Assembly (NCBI GenBank): GCA_938016265.1
Contig: CALLWB010000084.1
Coordinates: forward strand, 1-64,000
From: an uncultured Saprospiraceae bacterium
Lineage (GTDB): Bacteria > Bacteroidota > Bacteroidia > Chitinophagales > Saprospiraceae
Length of the DNA: 64,000 nucleotides
Direction of reading: 5' to 3'
Both the position numbers and the translations under genes were made by a program. Below are positions 43,875 to 52,914 of the stretch, one piece after another. Under the pieces are notes generated by a model. The model searched no databases, was not told where the DNA came from, and saw only the letters and a program-made list of their open reading frames with translations. The first letter of the stretch is position 1. The number at the start of each line of letters is the position of its first letter.

Positions 43875-44476
43875 TAGATGAAGGATATGTTAAGTATAAA
43901 TGCCTGTGGGATAGTCGAATATTTGAAAATGTAGAGTTAAAAAGCTTAAATAAAGCTCGGAATTTGATGCATAAAATGGGGTTAATAGGGCAATATGAAA
44001 AACTTGGTATAGGATTTGGTAACATTAGTTGCAGAAATCCGTTGGACTCAAAGCAGTTCATAATAAGCGGAACAAATACGGGGGAAATAAAAAAATTAGG
44101 CGCTGAGCATTATTCTTTAGTTACTAGTTGTAATATAAAGGAAAATACAGTATCTTGCGCAGGCTTAGTTGAAGCTTCATCAGAATCAATGACACATTCG
44201 GTGATATATGGTTTGTCTGAACTCAACAATGCAGTTATACATGTACATAACCTCAGCATGTGGAAAAGACTGCAGTATTTAATCCCAACTACAACAATTA
44301 CTACTAGTTATGGTACACCTGAAATGGCTGAACAAGTCATAGATCTGTACAATAGCACAGAGTTAAGTGAAAAACGAATATTAGCAATGGCAGGTCATTG
44401 TGAAGGAATTATCTCTTTTGGAGAAACTCTTGAACAGGCCAGCGATACTATAATCGAGTATTATAAATATTGCTAG
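43871..44476 (+). CDS. Class II aldolase/adducin family protein (MtnB or Ald2-like)
   Basis: A 201-residue zinc enzyme. The active-site pattern of class II aldolases is intact: GNISCR near 57, a Glu in EASSESMTHS (about 100), His-x-His in VIHVHNL (about 118-120), and the third zinc His in AGHCEG (about 178). MtnB dehydratases and methylthioribulose-1-phosphate aldolases (Ald2) share this fold, and either would use the MtnA product directly. The gene overlaps mtnA by 4 bp. Sequence is more AT-rich and divergent than its neighbours, so the exact reaction is open. Confidence 0.85.
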   Translation: MIDEGYVKYKCLWDSRIFENVELKSLNKARNLMHKMGLIGQYEKLGIGFGNISCRNPLDSKQFIISGTNTGEIKKLGAEHYSLVTSCNIKENTVSCAGLVEASSESMTHSVIYGLSELNNAVIHVHNLSMWKRLQYLIPTTTITTSYGTPEMAEQVIDLYNSTELSEKRILAMAGHCEGIISFGETLEQASDTIIEYYKYC

Positions 44477-44624
44477 TACTAATTGAATACAATTTTCTTT
44501 GAAAATAAATTGATAAAAGCGATCAGAATTAAAGTTTTTTATTAATTTTGCACCTCCAAAATGGAGACTTACGTTTGTGATGTGTTTTACACATATTGAT
44601 TTTTATAAAAAAAAATTAAAAACG

Positions 44625-44655
44625 TTTGCTTCCAAAGAAAAAAAGTATACTTTTG
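44625..44655 (+). promoter_or_regulatory. Strong promoter of the OmpA-type porin gene
   Basis: TTTG (44625-44628) and TACTTTTG (44648-44655) match both Bacteroidota promoter elements exactly, with a 19-bp spacer. The ATG is 79 bp downstream, giving a long AT-rich leader, as in highly expressed Bacteroidota genes. Confidence 0.85.
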
Positions 44656-44734
44656 TATCTAGTAAAAAAATAGGTAAGCAACTGAACTACTTCACATACT
44701 TAGAATTTAAATAATTAATTAAAAAAACAACCCT

Positions 44735-46627
44735 ATGACAAGGAGACTTAACTTATTGTGTGTTTTAGCACTGACCATGCTATTCAGCACTATGGCTCTG
44801 GGTCAGACGATGATCTATGACGATGCAGTCGTTAAAGACCCGGATGGACAGCACAAAGAATGGAAAGAAGGTAAAACTAAATACCCTTCAAAGCCAAAAG
44901 ACATGTGGGAACTTGGACTTCACGGTGGATACTTAACAATCCAAGGTGATGTTAACTCACAACCAGGTTGGGCAGTTGGTGCTCACCTTCGTAAATCTTT
45001 AGGATACTCTTTCGCAATTCGTTTTAACGGAATGTATGGTATCGCTAAAGGATTGAATTTTCAACCTAGTAGTGTAGGAGCATTCAAAAACTCATCACTA
45101 CGTAATGTAACTAACAGAGATGGTGTGAAAATTCCTGGTTATGGTAGAAACCAAGCTGGAACAAGTGGAACAGGTAATCCTTTCTACTACAACTTCAAAA
45201 ACACTTACATTGAAGCTGGTATCCAAGGTGTTCTTACTTTGAACAACCTTAAATTCCACAAAGAAAGAAACAAATGGGATCTTTTCTTGATGGCTGGACC
45301 TGTAATGCAAATGTACCAATTAGAGCATGATGCATTAAATGCAAATGATCAAACGTATGGTGCTGAAATGAAAGCTCTACAGGCAGCTTCTTATGGAACA
45401 AACCCAACTTACGATCTAGACACTAAACAAGGTAGAAAAGATATAAGAGATGCTCTTAAAAATCTTTTAGACGGTGAGTACGAAACTACCGGTGAAGCAT
45501 GGGGTAACTTATGGAACCTTGGTGGAGACGATAACACTGGTGAGAAAAGAATCAACTTCGGTGTAAACGTTGGAGCTGGTCTTGGATACCACTTATCTAA
45601 GAGAATTACTCTTACTCTTGAGCACCAAGCTACTTTTACTGATGATGATCTACAAGATGGATATCGTTGGGCTGAGCAAGGTGATTTCACTAGAGACATC
45701 GACATCCCTCAGTACTCTTCTCTACGTTTAAACTTCCACTTAGGAAGCAAGAAGAAAAGAGTTGAGCCATTATGGTGGTTGAATCCTTTAGATGCACCTT
45801 ACGAGCAAATTGCTAAAAACACTCAGAAGAAATCAGGTGATGAATTAACTGATGACGATGGTGATGGTGTACCTAACAAATTAGATAGAGAGCCTAACAC
45901 TCCTGCTGACTGTCCTGTTGACACAAGAGGGGTAACTCTAGATAGCGATAGCGATGGAATTCCTGATTGCCAGGATAAAGAGCCTTACTCTCCTCCAGGA
46001 TACCCAGTTGATCCTCAAGGTGTAGCTCAAGTGCCTACTCCAGAAGGACCAGACTTATCTGACTACGTGAGAAAAGGTGAACTTCCTGCTCCACAAGTAA
46101 TTACTCAAACAGTAGCAGCTGCTCCTTCAGGATGTTCTGGAGACTGGTTCCTACCAATGATCCACTTTGATTTGGATAAGTACTACTTGAAGCCTGAATT
46201 CTACCCACAATTGCACCACGTTGCAACTGTTCTTAAGAGATGTCCAAACATTCAGATCGTAGTTAAAGGTCACACTGATGTACGTCTACCAAGCGAGTAC
46301 AACCAAGTACTATCTTACAAGCGTGCTGAAAAAGCGATTAACTACTTAGTTTCTAACTACAACATCGATAGAAGCAGACTAGTGCTTAACTACGGAGGTG
46401 AAGTTGAAAACTTGGTTCCAAATCTACCTGACAACCACGCTCACTCTAAAGAAAAAGAGATTTCTCAGTACATGAACCGTCGTGTAGAGTTTATCGTTGC
46501 TGACGGAACTCAATACGAAATGGGTATTCCTTCTTACCAAGGAAGATATGAAAGTGTTGGAAAAGACACTCCTAAATCTTCTAGAGGAGGCCAAAAATAC
46601 TCTGGTAACCCAGGTGCTGGATACTAG
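44735..46627 (+). CDS. OmpA family outer membrane protein with thrombospondin type 3 repeats
   Basis: A 630-residue outer-membrane protein. A signal peptide (to about 24, STMALGQ) precedes a beta-barrel region (about 55-355, WELGLHGGYLTIQGDVNSQPG) rich in Tyr/Gly/Asn. Two calcium-binding TSP3 repeats follow at about 370-425 (DDDGDGVPNKLDREP; DSDSDGIPDCQDKEP). The OmpA peptidoglycan-binding domain is at about 485-595: IHFDLDKYYLKPEFYP, VVKGHTDVRLPSEYN and NRRVEFIVAD. The barrel anchors and the C-terminal domain holds the cell wall. Codon use looks biased as in abundant proteins, and the promoter is near perfect. A strong terminator follows. Confidence 0.92.
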   Translation: MTRRLNLLCVLALTMLFSTMALGQTMIYDDAVVKDPDGQHKEWKEGKTKYPSKPKDMWELGLHGGYLTIQGDVNSQPGWAVGAHLRKSLGYSFAIRFNGMYGIAKGLNFQPSSVGAFKNSSLRNVTNRDGVKIPGYGRNQAGTSGTGNPFYYNFKNTYIEAGIQGVLTLNNLKFHKERNKWDLFLMAGPVMQMYQLEHDALNANDQTYGAEMKALQAASYGTNPTYDLDTKQGRKDIRDALKNLLDGEYETTGEAWGNLWNLGGDDNTGEKRINFGVNVGAGLGYHLSKRITLTLEHQATFTDDDLQDGYRWAEQGDFTRDIDIPQYSSLRLNFHLGSKKKRVEPLWWLNPLDAPYEQIAKNTQKKSGDELTDDDGDGVPNKLDREPNTPADCPVDTRGVTLDSDSDGIPDCQDKEPYSPPGYPVDPQGVAQVPTPEGPDLSDYVRKGELPAPQVITQTVAAAPSGCSGDWFLPMIHFDLDKYYLKPEFYPQLHHVATVLKRCPNIQIVVKGHTDVRLPSEYNQVLSYKRAEKAINYLVSNYNIDRSRLVLNYGGEVENLVPNLPDNHAHSKEKEISQYMNRRVEFIVADGTQYEMGIPSYQGRYESVGKDTPKSSRGGQKYSGNPGAGY

Positions 46628-46652
46628 AATAAAGATATAATATCAACCATAC

Positions 46653-46685
46653 AAAAGCCATCTGCCTAGCAGATGGCTTTTTTTA
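46653..46685 (+). terminator. Rho-independent terminator of the OmpA-type gene
   Basis: A 13-bp perfect stem (46653-46665 with 46669-46681) with the loop CTA, followed by a T run to 46685. Very stable. Confidence 0.95.
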
Positions 46686-47016
46686 TTGGATAGGCCGATA
46701 GTTTTTTTAATTTGAACATTGGTCGAGTCACTTTTGTAGTAGCTGGGCCGAGCTCTTTCGCGCGGAAAACCGCAATCCTTAAACCAGTGAACCCGTATAG
46801 AAACAAATGCACTATAGGTCAATAATAAACCCTATTTATCACTTACTAGGAATACCTTACTTGATCCAATGTTTTAACGCATTCAATATAGATTGAGTTT
46901 GGGAAATGATGATTCGCCCAGCACGAAATCGTTTTGAAATCGTCAAAAACCAGCAATAATTTTGTAAAAAAATCCGTCCTTTTATTCTCTGCCAGTAGGC
47001 CAGTCCTTATACGACT
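46686..47016. other. Intergenic region
   Basis: No gene, RNA or repeat is supported. A GC-richer island near 46747-46785 (GGGCCGAGCTCTTTCGCGCGG) stands out from the AT-rich surroundings but has no recognisable function. Confidence 0.5.
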
Positions 47017-48024
47017 TTAAAAGGGTAGAATAGAGTAGTTGGCTTTACTTTTCTTGGCGTCAAGAAACTGAGCACAAGTTTCCTGGATAGTCTCCTGGAT
47101 AGGCGTGTAGGAGTAGTCAATTGCTTGTATAAGCTTGGAGTTGTTGTAAATGAATTGGTTGGCAGATATGGTAGCCGTTTCTTTAGTTATTAGTGGATTG
47201 CTGCCTGATATTTTTGATTTGACCCACTCTAATCTCCAGGCAATTTCTCTGAGTAGCGGTGTGACCTTTATACTAGGCGCTTTCTTATTTAGCTGATTGG
47301 CAATTGCGGCGAAGAATGGTTTGTAGAACATGTTTTCGCTATTGACAATAAACCGTTGCCCAATAATGTCACTGTGCATTAAAATCCGCATTACTTTAGC
47401 GACATCTCTGACATCTACAAATCCAGTCCTGCCAGTAGGGTAGAAGCTCAGCCCATCAGAAACCTGCTTGAATAGTTTGCAAGTACTTGTATTCCAAAAC
47501 CCACTTCCTATAATGACAGAAGGATTTATGATTACTGCATTCAGCCCCTCCTCAATACCTCGCCAGACTTCACATTCTGAATGAAACTTAGTGATCGCAT
47601 ATTTAGTATTCAAACTACTCTGCTGCCATTGGTTGGATTCGTTGATATGATTCTGGTTTTCTGTACGTCCAAGGGCGGCGATAGAGCTGACATACACCAT
47701 TTTTTTTATTGGTAATTGTAAACATAGGTTGACCAAATTGGCCGTACCTTCTATGTTTACTTTTTTCATTGTTTCTTGTTGATCGGGGGAAAAGGAAACC
47801 ATTGCTGCTGCATGATAGACATGTGTTACATTTTCGAGTGCATCTTCCAGACTGCCTAAATCCAGCAGATCTCCTTCGATCCATTCTACCTGATCTTTGA
47901 TGGGCTCTACCATTTGCATAGGGCTGTTTTTTCGCTTCAATGCCCGAACTTTCTCCCCTTTACTGACGAGATGATGCAATAAATAGGAACCTAAAAATCC
48001 TGTCCCTCCTGTTACAAATATCAT
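47017..48024 (-). CDS. NAD-dependent epimerase/dehydratase family protein
   Basis: A 335-residue extended SDR. I start at MIFVTGGTGFLG (48024), leaving one base between it and the anmK stop codon; the upstream ATG would run into anmK. The cofactor motif TGGTGFLG is at about 5-12. The catalytic Tyr-Lys is in YAITKFHSE (about 140-144), with VSSIAALG (about 115) carrying the Ser. The sequence resembles dihydroflavonol reductase-like bacterial proteins whose substrate is not known. It is probably translated from the cytochrome c-anmK transcript. Confidence 0.87.
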   Translation of the reverse strand: MIFVTGGTGFLGSYLLHHLVSKGEKVRALKRKNSPMQMVEPIKDQVEWIEGDLLDLGSLEDALENVTHVYHAAAMVSFSPDQQETMKKVNIEGTANLVNLCLQLPIKKMVYVSSIAALGRTENQNHINESNQWQQSSLNTKYAITKFHSECEVWRGIEEGLNAVIINPSVIIGSGFWNTSTCKLFKQVSDGLSFYPTGRTGFVDVRDVAKVMRILMHSDIIGQRFIVNSENMFYKPFFAAIANQLNKKAPSIKVTPLLREIAWRLEWVKSKISGSNPLITKETATISANQFIYNNSKLIQAIDYSYTPIQETIQETCAQFLDAKKSKANYSILPF

Positions 48025-48025
48025 C

Positions 48026-49153
48026 TTAAATAAATTTAGTTGTTCCTTGATGGACGATTCCACCTATGGTGTCATATTTAGCACCTGTCACTGAAGCAAA
48101 ACAGTTCGGTCTGTTCTGGACACGCAAGACGCCGAGTAAGCCCATGAGAATCGCTTCTTTAAAGTCAATGATCTCCTTTTCTGGCAAGACCACTTCTATT
48201 GGGAGATTGCCTTTTGTATTGCTCTCGACAATACATTCCAATAAAAACTCATTAAAGGTTCCCCCGCCTGTTGCCAGTAATTTGTAGTGGTTATTCTTCC
48301 CCATCTTTAATGATTGAATAACCGTAGACAGGGAGTTTGTAATCTCCTCGGCTATAAATTTGCAGGTGGTATGCAATTTATCCTGGACCGGTTCCTCAAA
48401 TTGCTGAAAGATAGAGAGGACCTCCTTTTTTATCCAACTATTGTCCAAGGACTTAGGGTAAGACATACGATAATATTCAAAATCACGAAGTCGCTCCATT
48501 AATGCAGGAAGCAACTGGCCGCTTTTTGCTAATATTCCGTCTTTATCGTAAGCCAAGTTTATTTGATTGGCCAAAAAATTCAATAGTTGATTTGCCGGAC
48601 AAACATCAAACGCTACTAATTGATCTACCGTTTTTGCAGTTAAATTTGCGATGCCTCCTAGGTTTAAATAAAAATCATACCCTTCGAACAGAAATAGATC
48701 TGCTGCTGGTGCCAAAGGTGTTCCCTCTCCATTTATAGAGATGTCCTGAATTCTAAAATCATTGATGACAGGCAGTCCGGTTTGTGTTGCAATTGCTGCT
48801 CCACATCCAATTTGAGTGGTAAACCGTTTGTTGGGTTCGTGAAAAATAGTGTGGCCATGAGAAGCAATAAAGTCGGGAGTTATTTTTTGTCTTTCGATGA
48901 AATCGTTAATTACCTCAGAAAGAAAATGACCAAAATACGTGTGGGTTTTGACAAACGTTTTGGCAGATTGCTCAGGCAAATGCAGAAGCCGCGATTTCCA
49001 GGTATCTGGTATTGGGTAGGTCGCATGGTTTAATAATTCCCAATCAAAGGCATCTCCTGATGTCGAGTAGCTGCAATAAGAAAGATCAATACCGTCAAGC
49101 GAACTGCCTGACATCAGACCAACAACATGATATGTAGAGGGGGTTTCGGACAC
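48026..49153 (-). CDS. anmK: Anhydro-N-acetylmuramic acid kinase
   Basis: A 375-residue cytoplasmic kinase that cleaves and phosphorylates 1,6-anhydro-MurNAc to MurNAc-6-phosphate during cell wall recycling. The N-terminal ATP/hexokinase-type motif GLMSGSSLDGIDL (about 12-24) is characteristic (SGTSLDG in most homologs). SHGHTIFHEP (about 95) and DVCPANQLLNFLA (about 182) bind sugar and support catalysis. LLATGGGTFNEFLL (about 292) closes the ATP site. Length is typical. It starts 3 bp after the cytochrome c gene and precedes the epimerase by one base, so all three form one minus-strand operon. Confidence 0.95.
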   Translation of the reverse strand: MSETPSTYHVVGLMSGSSLDGIDLSYCSYSTSGDAFDWELLNHATYPIPDTWKSRLLHLPEQSAKTFVKTHTYFGHFLSEVINDFIERQKITPDFIASHGHTIFHEPNKRFTTQIGCGAAIATQTGLPVINDFRIQDISINGEGTPLAPAADLFLFEGYDFYLNLGGIANLTAKTVDQLVAFDVCPANQLLNFLANQINLAYDKDGILAKSGQLLPALMERLRDFEYYRMSYPKSLDNSWIKKEVLSIFQQFEEPVQDKLHTTCKFIAEEITNSLSTVIQSLKMGKNNHYKLLATGGGTFNEFLLECIVESNTKGNLPIEVVLPEKEIIDFKEAILMGLLGVLRVQNRPNCFASVTGAKYDTIGGIVHQGTTKFI

Positions 49154-49156
49154 AGG

Positions 49157-49456
49157 TTATAGATTCATGGTATATTCTGCAACAGCCTTTATCTGGCTAG
49201 CTGTAAGTTGATTCTTGTAAGGGAGCATCGTTTTCCTGCCATTCGTTATTACATCTATTCGCTCTTCCAAAGTCAACGTTGATTTGGTGAAATCACTTGC
49301 CCCATTTAATAACAGATTTCCTTTGTTGCCGTGGCATTGCTGGCAGTACAAGGTATAAATTTTTGAGGCAGAAAGTTTTTTGGGTTGCTTGTTTGGTTGC
49401 TCACCACAAGCAAAAATCAAGAATACCAAAAATACAGGAACAACTATTTTTTTCAT
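49157..49456 (-). CDS. Cytochrome c lipoprotein
   Basis: A 99-residue mono-haem class I cytochrome c. The signal peptide ends in a lipobox, LIFACG, so the protein is tethered to a membrane. Haem is attached at CQQCHG (about 38-43) and the distal methionine is in KTMLPYKNQL (about 76-85). It probably carries electrons in the periplasm. It is the first gene of an operon with anmK and an epimerase, an unexpected grouping. A minus-strand -7 element at 49485-49492 is 28 bp upstream. Confidence 0.9.
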   Translation of the reverse strand: MKKIVVPVFLVFLIFACGEQPNKQPKKLSASKIYTLYCQQCHGNKGNLLLNGASDFTKSTLTLEERIDVITNGRKTMLPYKNQLTASQIKAVAEYTMNL

Positions 49457-49484
49457 AAAAATTAAGATTAATTACAATTCTACC

Positions 49485-49492
49485 CAAAGATA
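49485..49492 (-). promoter_or_regulatory. -7 promoter element of the cytochrome c-anmK operon
   Basis: On the minus strand this reads TATCTTTG, an exact TAnnTTTG. It is 28 bp before the cytochrome ATG. No clear -33 TTTG. Confidence 0.5.
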
Positions 49493-49587
49493 CAAAGTCT
49501 ACAAGTATTCATTTCCTGCAAGTGTAATTCTCTGTTAATTATAATTGATCTAAAAACAAAAAAACTTTGGAAACTTTTGAACCGGGT

Positions 49588-49619
49588 ATTGTTTCCTGTG
49601 TTTATTGAGTGTATCTTTG
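49588..49619 (+). promoter_or_regulatory. Promoter of the TetR-efflux operon
   Basis: ATTG (49588-49591) is 20 bp from TATCTTTG (49612-49619, exact -7). The regulator's start is 33 bp downstream. A TetR operator would be expected to overlap, but I cannot identify a clear palindrome. Confidence 0.65.
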
Positions 49620-49652
49620 CGATCCCATATAGATAATTGTTAAAAGAAAATT

Positions 49653-50261
49653 TTGGAGGAAACATTAGCAAAAGTAGAAAACATGTTCTTGCGTTACGGC
49701 TTTAAAAGCGTGACAATGGACCATATTGCCCGTGAATTAGGGATTTCCAAGAAGACACTTTACCAATTTGTCGATAACAAATATGATTTGATACTTAAAG
49801 TCTGTCAAACTCATATCGAGCAGGAAAAAGAAATGATTACAAACTTGAGATCAACGGCAACAAATGCTCTTTCAGAGATGCTGGAGATTTCCATGTATGT
49901 AAATAAAAGTATAAAAAAGGTAAATTCTAATGTTGTTTTTGATCTTCAAAAATATTATCCAAAAGCCTGGGATATGTTCGAATCCTATAGGTTGGAACAT
50001 ATTTATGCAGTGATCAAAGAAAACATTGAACAAGGAATAGAGGAAGGAGTTTATCGCAAGGAAATTGAGCCTGCTGTTATTGCTAAGGTATATATTGGCG
50101 CGATGCATTTATTGTTTGATGATGCTTATTTTCCGCTGGATGAATATAATCCCTCCAAAGTATATTTAGAGATGATTCATTACCATGTGAATGGTATTGC
50201 TTCTCCAAAAGGGCTAGAATTACTAGACAATTATTACAAAGAGGAACAAAAAGGAATGTAA
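49653..50261 (+). CDS. TetR/AcrR family transcriptional regulator
   Basis: A 202-residue regulator. The helix-turn-helix is at about 15-48: VTMDHIARELGISKKTLYQFVDNK, a typical TetR DNA-recognition segment. The rest is a helical ligand-binding domain. The start is TTG at 49653; the first ATG (49683) would remove most of helix 1, so TTG (or ATT at 49650) is more likely. The stop overlaps the TolC start by one base (TAATG). As the first gene of the efflux operon it probably represses the operon and itself, as is usual for TetR regulators. Confidence 0.9.
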   Translation: MEETLAKVENMFLRYGFKSVTMDHIARELGISKKTLYQFVDNKYDLILKVCQTHIEQEKEMITNLRSTATNALSEMLEISMYVNKSIKKVNSNVVFDLQKYYPKAWDMFESYRLEHIYAVIKENIEQGIEEGVYRKEIEPAVIAKVYIGAMHLLFDDAYFPLDEYNPSKVYLEMIHYHVNGIASPKGLELLDNYYKEEQKGM

Positions 50262-51613
50262 TGAGATATTTATTGATTGGAATAGTAGCGCTGTTGTTTT
50301 CTAGTGTCATCAATGCACAGGATGCCACAAGTTTTACGCTGGAAGAAGCAATGGAGTACGCTGTACAAAACCACGCAAATATTAAAGCAGCTCAGCTGGA
50401 TATAGCAGATGCAGAATATCAAATAAAAGAAACCACCTCTGTGGGAATACCACAAATCAACGGAGAGTTGGGGCTTTCCAGATACCTCCAATTGCCTAGA
50501 AGTGTATTGGATGCCAGTTTTTTCGAACCATCGATACCTGAGGGAACGATTTATACCGAATTTCCGCAAGGGGTGAAAAATTCCCTGTATGGGAAACTAG
50601 ATCTTTCTCAACTTTTATTCGACTACTCGTATCTTGTCGGACTAGAAGCAGCAAAAAAGCTAAAATCACTAACCAGAAAACAAATTGCTCTAACCGAACA
50701 GCAAATTCGCCTTAATGTCAGGGAGGCATATCTTCCTAATCTGATTTTAGTAATTAATGAAGAAACCCTGGAGAAAAACCTGACCAACCTGGACAAGATG
50801 AGATTCGAGACACAAGCTATGTATGATAATGGTTTTGTGGAACAACTCGATATCGACCGACTGGACTTGTCCATTTCCAATTTGAAAATCCAACTAAAAA
50901 CACTTAGAGACCAAAAAGCAGTCCTAGAGAATGTCTTGAAGTTTCAAATGGATTTCCCATTAGAAGAAGAAATCATCATTGCGGATGATATTGACAAACT
51001 GCTGGAAAGTGTGGATGATGTTGATTTAGATAATGAAGATATTTTTGCTAATCGTGCAGAATTCGCTCTTTTTAAAGAAAGGGTGGAGATCAATGAAATA
51101 AGCCAAAGAAGAATAAAGGCGGGCTATTTTCCAAGCGCATTCGGATTCGCCAGCTATCAACAAACAATGAACAGAGACCAGCTATTCAAAGCTCCTAGGA
51201 GAGTAGACAATAGTAAAATTGGTTTTGTGCCAGCCTTTCTAATAGGTATTCAACTAAACGTACCCATTTTTGACGGTTTCCAAAAGAAAAATGCCTACCA
51301 AAGGGGAATCATAGCGATTGAGAAAATCAAATTTGAGGAAGACCAACTTAAAAAAGCCCTGACCCTTCAGGTGAAGAATGCAAAAGTAAACTACGTTGTC
51401 GCCAAGGAAAATCTGGTGATAACGCAGGAGAACCTGGACCTAGCACAAAAAATTTACAATACCGCAAAAATAAAATATAAGGAAGGAGTAGGTTCCAGCC
51501 TAGAAATAAATCAGGCAGAACAGGCCCTTTATAGTGCACAATCCAATCACTTCAGGTCATTGTATGATTTGCTAGTTGCGAAGGCAAATCTGGATAATGC
51601 GCTAGCCAATTAA
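50261..51613 (+). CDS. TolC family outer membrane efflux protein
   Basis: A 450-residue outer-membrane channel of a tripartite RND pump. A signal peptide (to about 20, VINAQD) is followed by FTLEEAMEYAVQNHANIKAAQLDI, the usual TolC-family first helix. Two coiled-coil halves with repeated QxxLxxxxVxxAY-type patterns follow (IRLNVREAYLPNLILVI; LQVKNAKVNYVVAKENL). Translation is coupled to the TetR gene (TAATG), and the adaptor gene starts 33 bp later. Confidence 0.92.
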   Translation: MRYLLIGIVALLFSSVINAQDATSFTLEEAMEYAVQNHANIKAAQLDIADAEYQIKETTSVGIPQINGELGLSRYLQLPRSVLDASFFEPSIPEGTIYTEFPQGVKNSLYGKLDLSQLLFDYSYLVGLEAAKKLKSLTRKQIALTEQQIRLNVREAYLPNLILVINEETLEKNLTNLDKMRFETQAMYDNGFVEQLDIDRLDLSISNLKIQLKTLRDQKAVLENVLKFQMDFPLEEEIIIADDIDKLLESVDDVDLDNEDIFANRAEFALFKERVEINEISQRRIKAGYFPSAFGFASYQQTMNRDQLFKAPRRVDNSKIGFVPAFLIGIQLNVPIFDGFQKKNAYQRGIIAIEKIKFEEDQLKKALTLQVKNAKVNYVVAKENLVITQENLDLAQKIYNTAKIKYKEGVGSSLEINQAEQALYSAQSNHFRSLYDLLVAKANLDNALAN

Positions 51614-51646
51614 CATTAAAATTCATTTAGATAATATAAACGAGAA

Positions 51647-52882
51647 ATGAAAAAATCCCCAAAAAATACCGGATTCCCAATTTTAGGAGTTCTTTTGGTC
51701 GTCTTGTTTTCCTTGCAAGCATGCCAGCCCCCGGAAAAAGAGTACACCAACGATCTAGCAGGACTTCGAATGAAGTTATCTGACAAGCAAAAAGAGTTGA
51801 GTAAAATGAAATCTGAAATTGCGACGATCAAAGACTCCATTGCCATCCTCGACCCTTCTTCTGTCGAGGTAAAAAGACGACTGGTGACTATTGATACTGT
51901 CAATACCAAAACGTTCAAAACGTTTGTTGAAGTTCAAGGATCTGTACAGTCGGACGAAACCTCCAACGCTAGCAGCGAGATGGGTGGACGGATCACGCAA
52001 TTGCTGGTAGATGAAGGCGATTATGTATCCCTCAATCAACTCATCGCGGTAACAGACATGGAGTCCGTAAATAAAAGTATCGCCGAAGTAGAAAAAGCCT
52101 TGGAATTGGCCACCGATGTCTTCAACAGACAGGCCAATCTCTGGAAACAAAATATCGGTTCAGAACTCCAATATCTACAAGCCAAAAACAACAAGGAGCA
52201 ACTTGAGAAAAAGCTGGAAACAGTCAAGTTTACCATAACAAAAGCAAATGTCTACGCGCCTATGGCTGGAGTGGTCGATGTCGTCTATGCCAAGCAAGGA
52301 GAGATGGCTGGCCCTGGAGCACCTATTCTTAAAATCATGAGCACAGGGATGGTCAAAGTCGTGGCGGATGTCTCCGAATCTTACTTGAAGTCAGTAAAAA
52401 GAGGCGATCGCGTCAAAATTGAATTTCCAGCACTCGAACTAGAACGATATGCTCGAATTTCTACGATTGGACGATCAATCAATGCAGGAAATAGAACCTT
52501 TCAGGTAGAAGTAAAGATGAGCAACAGAGGGGGCGCATTAAAACCAAACCTCCTCGCATTGATGTATCTGAATGATTTTTCTGCTAGCAAAGCAGTGGTC
52601 TTGCCAACGGAATTGGTGCAGCAGGATGTCAGCGGAAAGTCCTTTGTATTTATCACCGGAAACGATAAAGAAAATGGGGACATCGCACAAAAAATATTCA
52701 TCGAAACCGATCAGGCCTACGAAGGAGAAATCCTAGTAACAGAAGGCCTTGAAGGAGGAGAAATGATGATCGTCCAAGGCTCAAGGGATGTCAATGATAA
52801 GGAGCCAATACAGGTGCTTCGTATCGAAGACGCTCCCATAAGTACAGAAACGGAGAAGGCTGCAAGCCAAGGAGGAAAATAA
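51647..52882 (+). CDS. RND efflux periplasmic adaptor (HlyD/AcrA family)
   Basis: A 411-residue membrane fusion protein linking the RND pump to TolC. The lipobox LQAC (Cys about 26) anchors it by lipid. A coiled coil at about 38-68 precedes the barrel-sandwich (lipoyl) domain: GRITQLLVDEGDYVSLNQLIAVTD (about 115-138) and later VYAPMAGVVDVVYAKQGEMAGPG. Another helical hairpin lies between them, and a beta-barrel and membrane-proximal domain complete the chain. A coiled coil N-terminal to the lipoyl domain is not standard for AcrA. The pump gene follows after 32 bp. Confidence 0.92.
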   Translation: MKKSPKNTGFPILGVLLVVLFSLQACQPPEKEYTNDLAGLRMKLSDKQKELSKMKSEIATIKDSIAILDPSSVEVKRRLVTIDTVNTKTFKTFVEVQGSVQSDETSNASSEMGGRITQLLVDEGDYVSLNQLIAVTDMESVNKSIAEVEKALELATDVFNRQANLWKQNIGSELQYLQAKNNKEQLEKKLETVKFTITKANVYAPMAGVVDVVYAKQGEMAGPGAPILKIMSTGMVKVVADVSESYLKSVKRGDRVKIEFPALELERYARISTIGRSINAGNRTFQVEVKMSNRGGALKPNLLALMYLNDFSASKAVVLPTELVQQDVSGKSFVFITGNDKENGDIAQKIFIETDQAYEGEILVTEGLEGGEMMIVQGSRDVNDKEPIQVLRIEDAPISTETEKAASQGGK

Positions 52883-52914
52883 CCCAATTATCCATTATAA
52901 AGAATTGAGTTGGT

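Noticed and set aside
46747-46785. GC-rich island as a small RNA
   Set aside because: No promoter, stem or terminator could be paired with it.
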